NCBI GenBank assembly: GCA_963765585.1
Contig: CAVXXB010000001.1
Coordinates: forward strand, 471,343-535,342
Source of the DNA: CAVXXB01 sp963765585
GTDB taxonomy: Bacteria > Calditrichota > Calditrichia > JAJRVZ01
Direction of reading: 5' to 3'
Length of the DNA: 64,000 bases
The position numbers and the translations under genes were made by a program. Below the pieces are notes generated by a model, which worked only from the letters and a program-made list of their open reading frames with translations, was not told where the DNA came from and did not search any database. Shown here in pieces: positions 19,407-28,223 of this stretch; the stretch's first letter is position 1, and the number at the start of each line of letters is the position of its first letter.

Positions 19407-20326
19407 TCTGATTTCTCCTTTTCGTCCTCAATTATATCAATAAAAAAATCCTCCAAAGTTATTTTTTTAGGAATGATCGCCTGAATAGTAACTTTTGCAT
19501 CCCGTAACCTGTCAATCAGCTGATTTAACCCGGATTCATCCTGGACGGATATAGTAAACAGATTGGTGACATTGTCATAACTTGATTCGACCGGACCAAG
19601 CAAAGATGACATTGTCTGCTGATTTGCATCTACCTTTAACTGATACTGTTCATGAACGGATATGAAATCCTCGATAGTTCCTCTTTCCAGTAAACGGCCG
19701 TCTTTTAAAATAGCCACTTCATCCGAAATCCGCTCAACTTCTGATAACAAGTGAGAATTCAGAAAAATTGTTTTGCCCTGATCGCGCATGGATTTGAGCA
19801 GATCCCTGATTTCACGCCGGCCTACCGGATCGATACCATCGGTAGGTTCATCCAAAAACATTAAATCCGGATCGTTAATCATAGCGTGGACCAGACCCAT
19901 CCTCTGCATCATACCCTTGGAATATTTCCGGATCTTTGTATTTATCCAATCACCCAGTTTTACCTGTTTTAACAGTTGCGGGATTTTATCCTTTAGAACC
20001 GAACTTTCAATTCCGCTCATTTTTCCATAATAATATAGAACCTGACCCGCCGTAAGAAACTCAGGAAAACGATGATTTTCTGCCAGATATCCGATTTTCT
20101 TATGAATCTGAACATTGGTAATTGGTTCACCAAGCATGGTTGCCGAACCACTGGTGGGATGAAGAATATTTAACAGGGTTTTTATCAGCGTTGTCTTACC
20201 GGCGCCGTTGGGCCCCAGCAAACTAAATATTTTTCCCTGATCGACTTCGATACTAAAATCTTCGAGCGCCCTGATCCGACCCTTGGAATAATACTTACAT
20301 AAATTTTCTGTTTTTAGTGCTTTCAT
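19403..20326 (-). CDS. ABC transporter ATP-binding protein
   Basis: The product is 307 residues and belongs to the NatA/CcmA group. Walker A is GPNGAGKTT at 38-46, the signature YSKGMMQRM at 135-143, Walker B LMFLDEPTDGIDP at 155-167, and the H-loop His192 in LNSHLLSEVE. A C-terminal domain of about 90 residues resembles the DUF4162-type extension. It powers the permease encoded directly downstream. It follows aroC after 29 bases, so the promoter may lie as far upstream as 24.1 kb. Confidence 0.92.
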   Translation of the reverse strand: MKALKTENLCKYYSKGRIRALEDFSIEVDQGKIFSLLGPNGAGKTTLIKTLLNILHPTSGSATMLGEPITNVQIHKKIGYLAENHRFPEFLTAGQVLYYYGKMSGIESSVLKDKIPQLLKQVKLGDWINTKIRKYSKGMMQRMGLVHAMINDPDLMFLDEPTDGIDPVGRREIRDLLKSMRDQGKTIFLNSHLLSEVERISDEVAILKDGRLLERGTIEDFISVHEQYQLKVDANQQTMSSLLGPVESSYDNVTNLFTISVQDESGLNQLIDRLRDAKVTIQAIIPKKITLEDFFIDIIEDEKEKSE

Positions 20327-20355
20327 AATGTATTAGCAAAGTTTTACGGAAAATA

Positions 20356-21444
20356 TCAACTTAAGTTGCTATACTGCCTCAATCCATGGTCTGCCAATAC
20401 AATCGCGATCATGGCCTCAGCCATCGGGATAAATCGTGGCAACAGGCAGGGATCGTGACGTCCTTTGGTTAAAATTGTGGTTGTTTTTCCGTTTTTGTCA
20501 ATGGTCGGTTGTTCCTGCGGAATGGAACTTGTTGGCTTTACGGCACAACGTAAAATGATCGGCATGCCAGATGAAATACCGCCAAGCATGCCGCCATGCC
20601 GGTTTGAACTAGTAACTATTTTATCACCCTTTTTGATAAAATGATCATTATTTTCGCTGCCCCGTAACGTCGCCACATCAAATCCGGCCCCAAATTCGAT
20701 TCCCATTACTGCCGGCAAACTTAACAATGCCTTACCCAGATCGGCACGGAGTTTATCAAAAACGGGTTCTCCCCAGCCGGCCGGTACGCCGGTAGCAACA
20801 AATTCAGCAATTCCACCAATAGAATCGCGTTCTTTGCGCAATTTATCAATCAGGGCAATCATTTTATCCGCCGCATCCTGATCCGGACAGCGGACAATAT
20901 TAGACTCAACCTGGGATGTGGTTACTTGTGATGGATCTGGAATATCTGCAACGATAGATCCAACTTGTTTTACATAGCCGACAATCTCAATTTTTTGTTT
21001 CATGTACTCAAGTACTTTTCGGGCAACCACCCCCGCTGCAACCCGAACTACCGTTTCCCGGGCGCTGGACCTGCCGCCACCACGATAATCACGCACACCA
21101 TATTTGGCATCATAAGTATAATCCGCATGACCAGGACGGTATTTTTGACTGATTTCATCATAGTCAGAACTTCGCTGATCACGATTGCGAACCATAATTG
21201 CCAATGATGTACCGGTTGTTTTACCATCAAACACACCGGATAATATTTCAGCCGTATCATCTTCCTGCCGTTGGGTTGTAATTTTGGATTGTCCCGGGCG
21301 GCGGCGTGATAATTGAAAAATAAAATCACTCTCGCTCAGGGAGATTCCGGCTGGAACACCATCTATAATTACTACATTTCCGGGCCCATGACTTTCACCG
21401 GCGGTTGATATGCGAAAAATTTGTCCAAAAGAATTCCCGGCCAT
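20356..21444 (-). CDS. aroC: Chorismate synthase
   Basis: The product is 362 residues, the usual length. It converts 5-enolpyruvylshikimate-3-phosphate to chorismate with reduced FMN, the last common step to aromatic amino acids and folate. Family signatures are GNSFGQIFRISTAGESHGP at the N terminus, the SDYDEISQKYRPGHADYTY and YRGGGRSSARETVVRVAAG active-site loops, and KGRHDPCLLPRFIPMAEAM near the end. The ATG shares a base with the stop of the preceding phosphatase gene (TAATG), so translation is probably coupled. Confidence 0.96.
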   Translation of the reverse strand: MAGNSFGQIFRISTAGESHGPGNVVIIDGVPAGISLSESDFIFQLSRRRPGQSKITTQRQEDDTAEILSGVFDGKTTGTSLAIMVRNRDQRSSDYDEISQKYRPGHADYTYDAKYGVRDYRGGGRSSARETVVRVAAGVVARKVLEYMKQKIEIVGYVKQVGSIVADIPDPSQVTTSQVESNIVRCPDQDAADKMIALIDKLRKERDSIGGIAEFVATGVPAGWGEPVFDKLRADLGKALLSLPAVMGIEFGAGFDVATLRGSENNDHFIKKGDKIVTSSNRHGGMLGGISSGMPIILRCAVKPTSSIPQEQPTIDKNGKTTTILTKGRHDPCLLPRFIPMAEAMIAIVLADHGLRQYSNLS

Positions 21445-23636
21445 TATTTTTTTCCTCCTGAGCGCTGAATAATAAACAGTGTATAGTCATCAACCGGTGA
21501 TTGATCCTGATAAAAATTATCTATTTCCCGAGAGACCTGTCTGTCAAGTTCGGATGCATCCATGTCTCGATAGTTCTTAAGGATCTTCATAAACTTTTCT
21601 TCACCAAAGATTTCAAGAAACTCAATTTCTTTATCTACAATTGCTGCCTCAATTAATCCATCCGTATATAATACAAACTTATCTCCCGGTTTCAAACTAA
21701 TGGTTTTTTCCTTAAGAGAATCCTGAAAAGTTTTTCCGGTTTTTGTCAGGCCAATTCCAAGACCATCACTGGTAATTTCAAACAAATTATTATCGGTATC
21801 ACCTGGGATTAGAATTGGAGGTGTATGACCGGTCCGGACAAAAGTAATCGTGTGCTTTTTTGCGTCGAGCAAGCCGATAATTGAAGTGACAAATATCTGG
21901 CGGTCTTTTACTTCCTTTGAAAAATAAGTATTGAGTCTTTGTGCCACTTCATCTGGCTTACTGGTAAATTGGGGTGAAAAGCGCAATAGACTTATAAACT
22001 GGGCCATATAAAATGCGGCCGAAGATCCTTTTCCGGAAACATCACCGATAGTAAAAAGGTATTTGTCATTATTCAGAGGAACTATATCATAAAAATCTCC
22101 ACCAACTTCATTGGCAGTTTTTATGGATGCGGCAATTTTATAACCCTTAATTTTAGGCAGATTGGTGGGAAGCAGCCCTATTTGAACCTGTCTGGCAATT
22201 TTTAATTCATGGTCAAGCCGGTCTTTTTCACGCGATTCGGCAATTGTTGATTTTAACTGATCCCCCATTTCATTAAAATGCGCGGCCAATTCCACAAATT
22301 CATCTTCCCCTCCCATTTTTAGTTTGTAATCCAGGTTTCCGGATGAGATTTGCTTGATACCCTTCCTAAGAACAGCAAATTTTTCCACAATAATGTTATT
22401 TATGTCAGAGCCAAATTTCCCAAGCCGGCGAATAACTAAAAATTCAACTAATAAAAATAAAATAATCAGGGCAAAGAAAATATTACCCATCGAATAGTTT
22501 AGGGAAAACAAATCATTTGTCTGGTAAATATCAATGGCGAAGTAGGGATACTCACCGGTAGATTCTCCGGCCACTGGTATATAGACCCGGCCAATTACAA
22601 ACTTTCGTTCACCAAATAACGCGGTAAAGCCCAATATAGTAACTTTTCCGGAGCCATAGTTTTGATTGTCAATTTCAGCCGAAACAGCCCATGAATCATT
22701 TTGTGATAAAAATCCAAATGGATAGATACGAATATCAAGGTCACCCTGCAAAAAATTTGTCTTATATAAAAATTCCTGCCAGTTATGTGGCGATAGAGGG
22801 TACATAACTATCCCGGATCCGGTTATAACCGCCAGATCGTACGATATGTCACCAATAAACGCGGTATCCATCTTTGTGAGATATAAATGCCCATCAGCTT
22901 TATGAAAAATAAAGTAATCCCGGTTTGAAAAATTGGCTTGCCCAGGATTGACCGAACGGTTTAATGCAATAATGCCTTGATCCGATAAATCAAATAAGAC
23001 CTGGCGTGGTTCGTATCCCTGAAGAAATATCGTATTGGTTCTGTCACTGAGCGGTACTTTATGTACTGTTAAGCTTCCGGTATAGTTTTCTGTCGATATC
23101 GTCTTGAGATGATTATAAATCGATTTGCGCAGATTCATTGCCTGCCAGCCGGAGATGAAGTAAAAAAACATTAATAACAGGAAGAAAAACTGAATAAACT
23201 GTGGAAAAGTTGATTGGAACAAACTGGCAATCTTTAATTTTCTCTGCAGACCGGCATGATTGTATATGAGCGTCACCGGAATTTTCACAGTCAAAACCAA
23301 AATGTAGATCTTGAAAAGCAGATGAATATACAGAGGAATTCCATACCAGGTTTTATATTGCCTGGCTTCTGTAATTTTAGCTGTTTCAAATCCGGAGGGG
23401 TCCTTGATATAAATAAAAAGAAAAAGGCTGATAAAGAAATACGTCCAAAGCTCATATCGTGTCAACTTTTCCAGCCAGGTAGTTTTATTTAAGAGGACAA
23501 AAAACAAAATTACCTGGAAAATAATTAGATAATACGTATCCTCACGAAATACAAAATTTTGCCCCAAGAAACCAGATAAATACATAGAAAAGTAAACCCA
23601 GTTGGCTGTATTTTTGCCTCTCAAGATTTGTGGCAA
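21444..23636 (-). CDS. SpoIIE-type PP2C phosphatase with HAMP domain (main segment)
   Basis: The segment has several N-terminal membrane helices, a periplasmic region, a last helix (IFFALIILFLLVEFLVI), and a HAMP linker (LRKGIKQISSGNLDYKL). A PP2C/SpoIIE domain follows, with metal-binding Asp in EVGGDFYDI and GDVSGKGSSAA and a C-terminal YTDGLIEA. This is the architecture of an RsbU-like serine phosphatase acting in partner-switching regulation. No anti-sigma or STAS gene is adjacent. The N terminus is shifted: the real protein continues upstream in the frame of 23542..24141, with an apparent extra base near GGGGCAAAATTTTG at about 23567-23580. Confidence 0.88.
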   Translation of the reverse strand: MPQILRGKNTANWVYFSMYLSGFLGQNFVFREDTYYLIIFQVILFFVLLNKTTWLEKLTRYELWTYFFISLFLFIYIKDPSGFETAKITEARQYKTWYGIPLYIHLLFKIYILVLTVKIPVTLIYNHAGLQRKLKIASLFQSTFPQFIQFFFLLLMFFYFISGWQAMNLRKSIYNHLKTISTENYTGSLTVHKVPLSDRTNTIFLQGYEPRQVLFDLSDQGIIALNRSVNPGQANFSNRDYFIFHKADGHLYLTKMDTAFIGDISYDLAVITGSGIVMYPLSPHNWQEFLYKTNFLQGDLDIRIYPFGFLSQNDSWAVSAEIDNQNYGSGKVTILGFTALFGERKFVIGRVYIPVAGESTGEYPYFAIDIYQTNDLFSLNYSMGNIFFALIILFLLVEFLVIRRLGKFGSDINNIIVEKFAVLRKGIKQISSGNLDYKLKMGGEDEFVELAAHFNEMGDQLKSTIAESREKDRLDHELKIARQVQIGLLPTNLPKIKGYKIAASIKTANEVGGDFYDIVPLNNDKYLFTIGDVSGKGSSAAFYMAQFISLLRFSPQFTSKPDEVAQRLNTYFSKEVKDRQIFVTSIIGLLDAKKHTITFVRTGHTPPILIPGDTDNNLFEITSDGLGIGLTKTGKTFQDSLKEKTISLKPGDKFVLYTDGLIEAAIVDKEIEFLEIFGEEKFMKILKNYRDMDASELDRQVSREIDNFYQDQSPVDDYTLFIIQRSGGKK

Positions 23637-24141
23637 GAATATTTACCCGGTTGGCGGGGCTGTTAATGATAAACAGCAGCCCCAAATGCAGTATAAGAAT
23701 CGCAATAAAAAAATCCGATATTGGGTCAAGTCCTTGAATAGAAAGGGAATTTAACCGGCCATTCAAATAAGCAAATTCTAGTCCGTAGAAGATGAGGAAG
23801 GATGCTAAAATCAGCTCGACCGGTGGATTAATTTTCTCCAGGAGATCTTTATTGATATTAACCCAGAAATAGGCATGAAATATAAGCCATAAAACCTGCC
23901 AGCCGTTAGCCGCCTGAATTGAAATGAACAAAAAGTAAAATGTTATCAGCCAACCGAACAAATGAAAGTAAAAACGGCGTGACTTTAGTGCCGGCCGGTC
24001 AATCTCAGTCCAGAACTGATGAAAACGATCGTATATGCGGAAGTTTATATTTGCCAATTCAGAAGCCCGTAAAGTGTTTTGTGTAATATACGTGATAATT
24101 TGAGAATGTTGTGAGAAAAATACAAGTCTGGCATCACACAA
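23542..24141 (-). CDS. SpoIIE-type phosphatase, N-terminal membrane segment (frameshifted)
   Basis: This is the N-terminal part of the phosphatase at 21444..23636, about 190 residues with four hydrophobic helices (FHLFGWLITFYFLFISI, ILASFLIFYGLEFAYL, FFIAILILHLGLLFII). The two frames overlap in WFLG; the downstream frame continues QNFVFREDTYYLIIF. The joined protein would be about 890 residues. The start Met lacks a clear ribosome site, so a downstream start is possible. The gene is divergent from the dehydrogenase at 24191 with only 49 bases between them. Confidence 0.7.
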   Translation of the reverse strand: MCDARLVFFSQHSQIITYITQNTLRASELANINFRIYDRFHQFWTEIDRPALKSRRFYFHLFGWLITFYFLFISIQAANGWQVLWLIFHAYFWVNINKDLLEKINPPVELILASFLIFYGLEFAYLNGRLNSLSIQGLDPISDFFIAILILHLGLLFIINSPANRVNILATNLERQKYSQLGLLFYVFIWFLGAKFCIS

Positions 24142-24190
24142 TCAAAATTACTATCTTGATCCAAATTCCAAAAACAATCGGAGAATTTGA

Positions 24191-25174
24191 ATGAGCTGGA
24201 AAGTCTTTATTTCCCGGATGATTCCTGATGCGGGAATTGAGCACTTAAAAAATGCAGGACTTAAGGTGGACATTTATGAAAAGGATCATGTTATTCCACG
24301 CAAGGAATTATTGCATAGGATTCCTGAATATGATGCTTTGCTGGCGGTGTTGACCGAGCAGGTAGATACAGAATTATTGGATCATACTGACAAATTAAAG
24401 ATTGTTGCCAATTATGCTGTGGGTTATAATAATATTGATGTGCAATCATGCACGAACAGGAAAATTGCGGTTACAAATACACCAGGAGTTTTAACAGAGA
24501 CTACGGCTGATCTCACATTCACATTAATGTTAACCGTTGCAAAGCGTGTTGTGGAGGGAGATACTATGATCCGCAGCGGCAAATTTGATGGTTGGAGTCC
24601 GCTGATGCTGCTCGGCGCGGATGTCTTTGGTAAAACTCTGGGGATTGTTGGTGCCGGTAGAATTGGTTCCGCCATGGCCGCCCGGGCAAGCGGTTTTAAT
24701 ATGAATATTTTATATACTGATACAAAAAGAAATGATGATTTGGAATTAAAATACGGTGCACAATTCGTTTCACTGGATGATTTACTAAGTAAATCCGATT
24801 TTGTGACCATACATGTGCCGCTCAATGACAAAACGCACCATTTGATTAATTCAAAAAGATTAAAACAAATGAAATCCGATGCATATTTTATTAATACATC
24901 ACGGGGTCCGGTGGTTGATGAAAACGCCCTGGTTTCTGCCCTGAAAGAAAATATAATCGCCGGAGCCGGTCTGGATGTATTTGAAAATGAACCACGACTG
25001 GCGATTGGATTGGCGGAACTGCCAAATACGGTGTTATTACCTCATATTGGCAGTGCAACTGTTGAAACCAGAAACAAAATGGCTATAATAGCCGCTGAAA
25101 ATATCATTAAAATGTCACAAGGAAAGATTCCCCCGAATATATTGAATAAAGAAATATTTACTTCTTCCAGATAA
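24191..25174 (+). CDS. D-isomer-specific 2-hydroxyacid dehydrogenase (glyoxylate/hydroxypyruvate reductase type)
   Basis: The product has 327 residues. The NAD(P) fold is GIVGAGRIGSAMA at about 154-166. Catalytic residues are Arg in YAVGYNNIDVQ-side and NTSRGPVVDENAL, Glu in FENEPRL and His in LLPHIGSAT. The sequence resembles glyoxylate reductase/D-glycerate dehydrogenase. It reduces a 2-oxo acid to a D-2-hydroxy acid. A GGAG site precedes the ATG. The E1 alpha gene starts 4 bases after its stop, so it heads a small operon. Confidence 0.9.
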   Translation: MSWKVFISRMIPDAGIEHLKNAGLKVDIYEKDHVIPRKELLHRIPEYDALLAVLTEQVDTELLDHTDKLKIVANYAVGYNNIDVQSCTNRKIAVTNTPGVLTETTADLTFTLMLTVAKRVVEGDTMIRSGKFDGWSPLMLLGADVFGKTLGIVGAGRIGSAMAARASGFNMNILYTDTKRNDDLELKYGAQFVSLDDLLSKSDFVTIHVPLNDKTHHLINSKRLKQMKSDAYFINTSRGPVVDENALVSALKENIIAGAGLDVFENEPRLAIGLAELPNTVLLPHIGSATVETRNKMAIIAAENIIKMSQGKIPPNILNKEIFTSSR

Positions 25175-25178
25175 ATCA

Positions 25179-26210
25179 ATGACAAATACAAAATCAGACA
25201 TTTGGTCACTTTTCCACCAGATGTATCGCAGCCGGATTTTTGAAGAACTTGTGGCAAAATTATGGCATGAGGGTTTGATTTCCGGAGAGATGCACCTGGG
25301 AATGGGCGAGGAAGCCATCTGCGCGGGTGTGGAAAGTTATTTGCAGGAAGGAGATGCACTGTGCCTTGATCACAGAGGTACGCCGCCACTATTAATGCGT
25401 GGTGTGGATGCAAAATTGATTTTATTGGAATTGTTGGGCTCTCCAGGTGGATTGTGTCGCGGGATGGGTGGTCACATGCATTTGTTCGCACCGGAGCATC
25501 TGGCTGCATCTTCCGGTATCGTTGGCGCAGCCGGCCCATCGGCAGCAGGGTTTGCTTTGGCCGCAAAATACCTTCGTCCCGGGAAAATTGCTGTGGCATA
25601 TTTTGGTGAGGGGGCTATGAATGAAGGGATGCTGCTGGAATCTTTTAATCTGGCCGTTGCGTGGAATCTTCCCATTTTGTTCGTGTGTAAGGATAATGAC
25701 TGGTCGATCACAACCCGGTCTTCAGAGGTCACCGGGGGTAACCTGACAGATCGTGCGGCCTCATTTGGGTTAGACGCAATTGATGCAGATGGCTTTGATG
25801 TGGAGTCGATTGTAAACATTCTGGGCAAAATAATTGTTAAAATTCGTGCAGAAAGCCAACCGGCTTTTATTAGGGCAAGGTGTATTCATTTGGAGGGTCA
25901 TTTTCTTGGCGATCCATTACTGCGATTTAAGCGCAGTCCGATTAAGCAAATCCGTGAGCAGGGAATTCCCATGGCCAAATCTGCAATAAAATTGAAGGGA
26001 GCCCATCTTGCGGAACGTCTGAGTTCAATAAAAAATATTGTTAAAGTTATCGGTGCAAGTACAAAAGATCATTTTTTAAGTCAGGAAGATCCATTACAAA
26101 ATGCCAGGAAAAAATTATTAGCCGAGAAAACGCGGTTGGAAAACCTGGAAAAAGAAGTAAGGGATGAAATGCAATCTGTTCTGACAAGTGTAATGGAGGT
26201 ACTTAAATAA
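25179..26210 (+). CDS. Thiamine-diphosphate-dependent dehydrogenase E1 component, alpha subunit
   Basis: The product has 343 residues of the PDH/acetoin/branched-chain E1 alpha family. It has the MHLGMGEEAICAGVESYL start region, HRGTPPLLMRG, GGHMHLF and the thiamine-binding GEGAMNEG at 143-150 ending in LFVCKDNDWS. It decarboxylates a 2-oxo acid and passes the acyl group to lipoate on an E2. The beta subunit follows after 8 bases, but no E2 or E3 gene is in the window. The first loop has GEG instead of the usual GDG. Substrate could be pyruvate, acetoin or a branched-chain oxo acid. Confidence 0.9.
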   Translation: MTNTKSDIWSLFHQMYRSRIFEELVAKLWHEGLISGEMHLGMGEEAICAGVESYLQEGDALCLDHRGTPPLLMRGVDAKLILLELLGSPGGLCRGMGGHMHLFAPEHLAASSGIVGAAGPSAAGFALAAKYLRPGKIAVAYFGEGAMNEGMLLESFNLAVAWNLPILFVCKDNDWSITTRSSEVTGGNLTDRAASFGLDAIDADGFDVESIVNILGKIIVKIRAESQPAFIRARCIHLEGHFLGDPLLRFKRSPIKQIREQGIPMAKSAIKLKGAHLAERLSSIKNIVKVIGASTKDHFLSQEDPLQNARKKLLAEKTRLENLEKEVRDEMQSVLTSVMEVLK

Positions 26211-26218
26211 AACAGGTC

Positions 26219-27262
26219 ATGAAAGAATTTACCTTCAATTCAGCAATTGATCATGCTCTGGCTCTGGCCATGGCCCGGGATGAGCGTATCATCGTATTTG
26301 GTGAAGATGTGGAGACAATTCGTGCCGGCCTGACATCTCGTTTTGGTCAAAAGCGTGTATTTTCTTCTCCGATTAGTGAGGCTGCGTTTGTCGGTGCGGC
26401 AATTTCTGCAGCTATGGCTGGTATGCGTCCTGTTGTGGAAGTAATGTTGGTGGACTTTATGGCCGTGGCAATGGATGCGATAATAAACCATGCCGCCAAA
26501 ATATCTGCCTTTTCCGGTGGAAACTGGAACGTACCGCTGGTTATTCGATCCGCTTGTGGTGGTGGGTATGGTGATGGCGGCCAACATGAGCAAAGTTTGT
26601 GGGGCTGGCTGGCCCATATACCTGGTATTAAGGTCGTGGTTCCATCGACACCAGGGGATGCGGCCGGGTTGATGCTGGCTGCCATCGATGATGAAGATCC
26701 TGTCATTTTTCTGGAACATAAACTTCTTTCCGATACCTGGCTGGACTATATGGGGTATGGCGGACGTAAGACCGTCTCCTTTGATGTTCCGGAATCCGGG
26801 CGCAAGGGAATTTTAGAAGATCCTTTAATCGCGATTCCTATCGGAAAAGCCGAGCTAAAAAAGTCCGGAAAAGAGGTGTCAATAATCTCTGTTGGGGTTG
26901 GGGTGCACCGGGCATTAGAGGCTGCGAATATTTTGGTTAAACAAAAAATTGATGCGGAGATTCTTGATCTTCGAACTGTCAGCCCGTTGGACAAGGATAT
27001 GATAATTCAATCGGTAAAAAAAACCGGTCATCTGGTCGTAGTGGACGAGGATTATACCACTTTTGGTCTGTCCGGAGAAATAGCAGCCGTCTGTCTTGAG
27101 GCAGATCTTAAGTTTAAATACCGGCGGGTTTGCACCGATGAAACGATTCCTTTTGACAGAAAACGTGAGGATGAGGTTTTGCCTAATGTTGAGCGGATTG
27201 TTACGGCGATAAAGGAAGTTTTGGGAGGAAAGAAAAAACGGGATAAGAGGAAAAAAGGATAA
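26219..27262 (+). CDS. Thiamine-diphosphate-dependent dehydrogenase E1 component, beta subunit
   Basis: The product has 347 residues of the transketolase-like E1 beta family. It opens FNSAIDHALALAMARDERII and continues with VFGEDVE, RVFSSPISEAAFVGAAISAA, RSACGGGYGDGGQHEQS and a C-terminal transketolase domain (DLRTVSPLDKDMI, VVDEDYTTFGLSGEI). It pairs with the alpha subunit to make an alpha2beta2 enzyme. The end of the protein is Lys/Arg rich (KKKRDKRKKG), perhaps read-through into repeat-like purine-rich DNA. Confidence 0.9.
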   Translation: MKEFTFNSAIDHALALAMARDERIIVFGEDVETIRAGLTSRFGQKRVFSSPISEAAFVGAAISAAMAGMRPVVEVMLVDFMAVAMDAIINHAAKISAFSGGNWNVPLVIRSACGGGYGDGGQHEQSLWGWLAHIPGIKVVVPSTPGDAAGLMLAAIDDEDPVIFLEHKLLSDTWLDYMGYGGRKTVSFDVPESGRKGILEDPLIAIPIGKAELKKSGKEVSIISVGVGVHRALEAANILVKQKIDAEILDLRTVSPLDKDMIIQSVKKTGHLVVVDEDYTTFGLSGEIAAVCLEADLKFKYRRVCTDETIPFDRKREDEVLPNVERIVTAIKEVLGGKKKRDKRKKG

Positions 27263-27263
27263 A

Positions 27264-27357
27264 GGGACATGGTGATTCCGAATATATTTCCAGTATCCAG
27301 TATCACTTGTATCCTAGCATCATGAATCTTGAACCCAGCATCAAGGAACCAGTATCT
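27264..27357. repeat. CCAGTATC/CCAGCATC tandem motif
   Basis: The stretch between the E1 beta gene and the tautomerase-like gene is built of imperfect units such as CCAGTATCCAGTATCAC and CCCAGCATCAAGGAACCAGTATC. Similar units occur at 63700-63742. The open frame of the next gene runs back into this repeat, so that gene's start is placed after it. Confidence 0.5.
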
Positions 27358-27717
27358 ATGCCACATCTAACTCTTGAGTACACCGATAATATCCAAGCGG
27401 ACATCAATTTTGAAGATTTATTCTCCGAACTTCATGGCGTTTTAGTGCAGTTTGCCGATATCGATATTAATAATTGCAAAAGCCGGGCAATTAAACTGGA
27501 CAACTATTTTATTTCGGATGGTGTCAACCCGGATTCATTTGTCCATTTGTCCGTCAGGATATTTTCTGGTCGTTCAGACGAGCTAAAAAAGACCATTGGT
27601 GAACAGCTAAAAAATGTGCTCATTGATAAGTTTACCAATCAGAGCAATAAGGCCAGTCCGCAAATTACAATTGAGATCCAGGAAATTAATAAGGAATATT
27701 ATTTTAAAAACCCATAA
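27358..27717 (+). CDS. 5-carboxymethyl-2-hydroxymuconate isomerase-like (tautomerase superfamily)
   Basis: The product has 119 residues and starts MPHLTLEYTDNI, giving an N-terminal proline after Met removal as the family requires. Conserved stretches are SRAIKLDNYFISDG, FVHLSVRIFSGRS and ITIEIQEINKEYYFK. The family tautomerises 5-carboxymethyl-2-hydroxymuconate in homoprotocatechuate breakdown, but many members act elsewhere. The ATG at 27358 is chosen because it gives the Pro-1 terminus; the upstream 17 codons are repeat DNA. It probably ends the operon begun at 24191. Confidence 0.8.
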   Translation: MPHLTLEYTDNIQADINFEDLFSELHGVLVQFADIDINNCKSRAIKLDNYFISDGVNPDSFVHLSVRIFSGRSDELKKTIGEQLKNVLIDKFTNQSNKASPQITIEIQEINKEYYFKNP

Positions 27718-27755
27718 TTGCACATGTCTTGTCCGGACCAGATGTTTATATATTA

Positions 27756-27854
27756 TTAAACGCAAAGTACGCAGAGGAGATACTAAGTACGCAAAATAAA
27801 TAATTACAAATCTTTGCGAAACTCTCGTAATTCTTTGCGGTCATTGCGGTTAAG
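27756..27854. repeat. Dispersed inverted repeat, CGCAAAG family
   Basis: The left arm TTAAACGCAAAGTACGCAGAG and the right arm CTTTGCGGTCATTGCGGTTAA (with interruptions) surround an AT-rich centre. It fills most of the gap between the tautomerase-like gene and the glycosidase relic. Confidence 0.8.
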
Positions 27855-27929
27855 AAAATAATATCCGTAGATATCGAAATTCAGGATAAATTCCATGAGA
27901 AAGACGGAAAGAGATCAGGAGAATTTCTA

Positions 27930-28223
27930 ATGAGCAAGTGTGTATTGATTGGTAATATTTTAATTGCACTTTTTTTGTTTTCTTGCGTCTCTCAGCAAGA
28001 AATCAATATTTCCGGTGAAAAGAAAATATGGCACCGGATTAGCCTTACTTTTGACGGACCTATGACATCAGAATCTGATTCTATTAATCCATTCCTTGAT
28101 TACCGTCTTGATGTCCGGTTTAAAAATGGATCCCATATCTATGATGTTCCTGGATTTTATGCAGCCGATGGCAATGCCGGCAACACGGGTGCGAAAAGGG
28201 AAATAAATGGGTGGTGTGCGTAG
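27930..28223 (+). pseudogene. Glycoside-hydrolase-like protein, N-terminal relic (DUF5060 domain)
   Basis: It has a lipoprotein signal (FLFSCVSQQ) and then a DUF5060 domain (WHRISLTFDGPMTSE, NPFLDYRLDVRF, YDVPGFYAADGNAGNTGA). DUF5060 normally precedes a DUF4038 (apiosidase-like) barrel. Here the sequence breaks off at about 28190, and within 20 bases the C-terminal part of the same kind of protein begins in another frame. The whole catalytic middle, probably 250 or more residues, is missing. This is therefore an internal deletion, not a simple frameshift. Confidence 0.75.

Noticed and set aside
27307..27357. Longer N terminus for the tautomerase-like protein.
   Set aside because: Those codons come from a CCAGTATC-type repeat, and the shorter start gives the Pro-1 terminus expected in the family.
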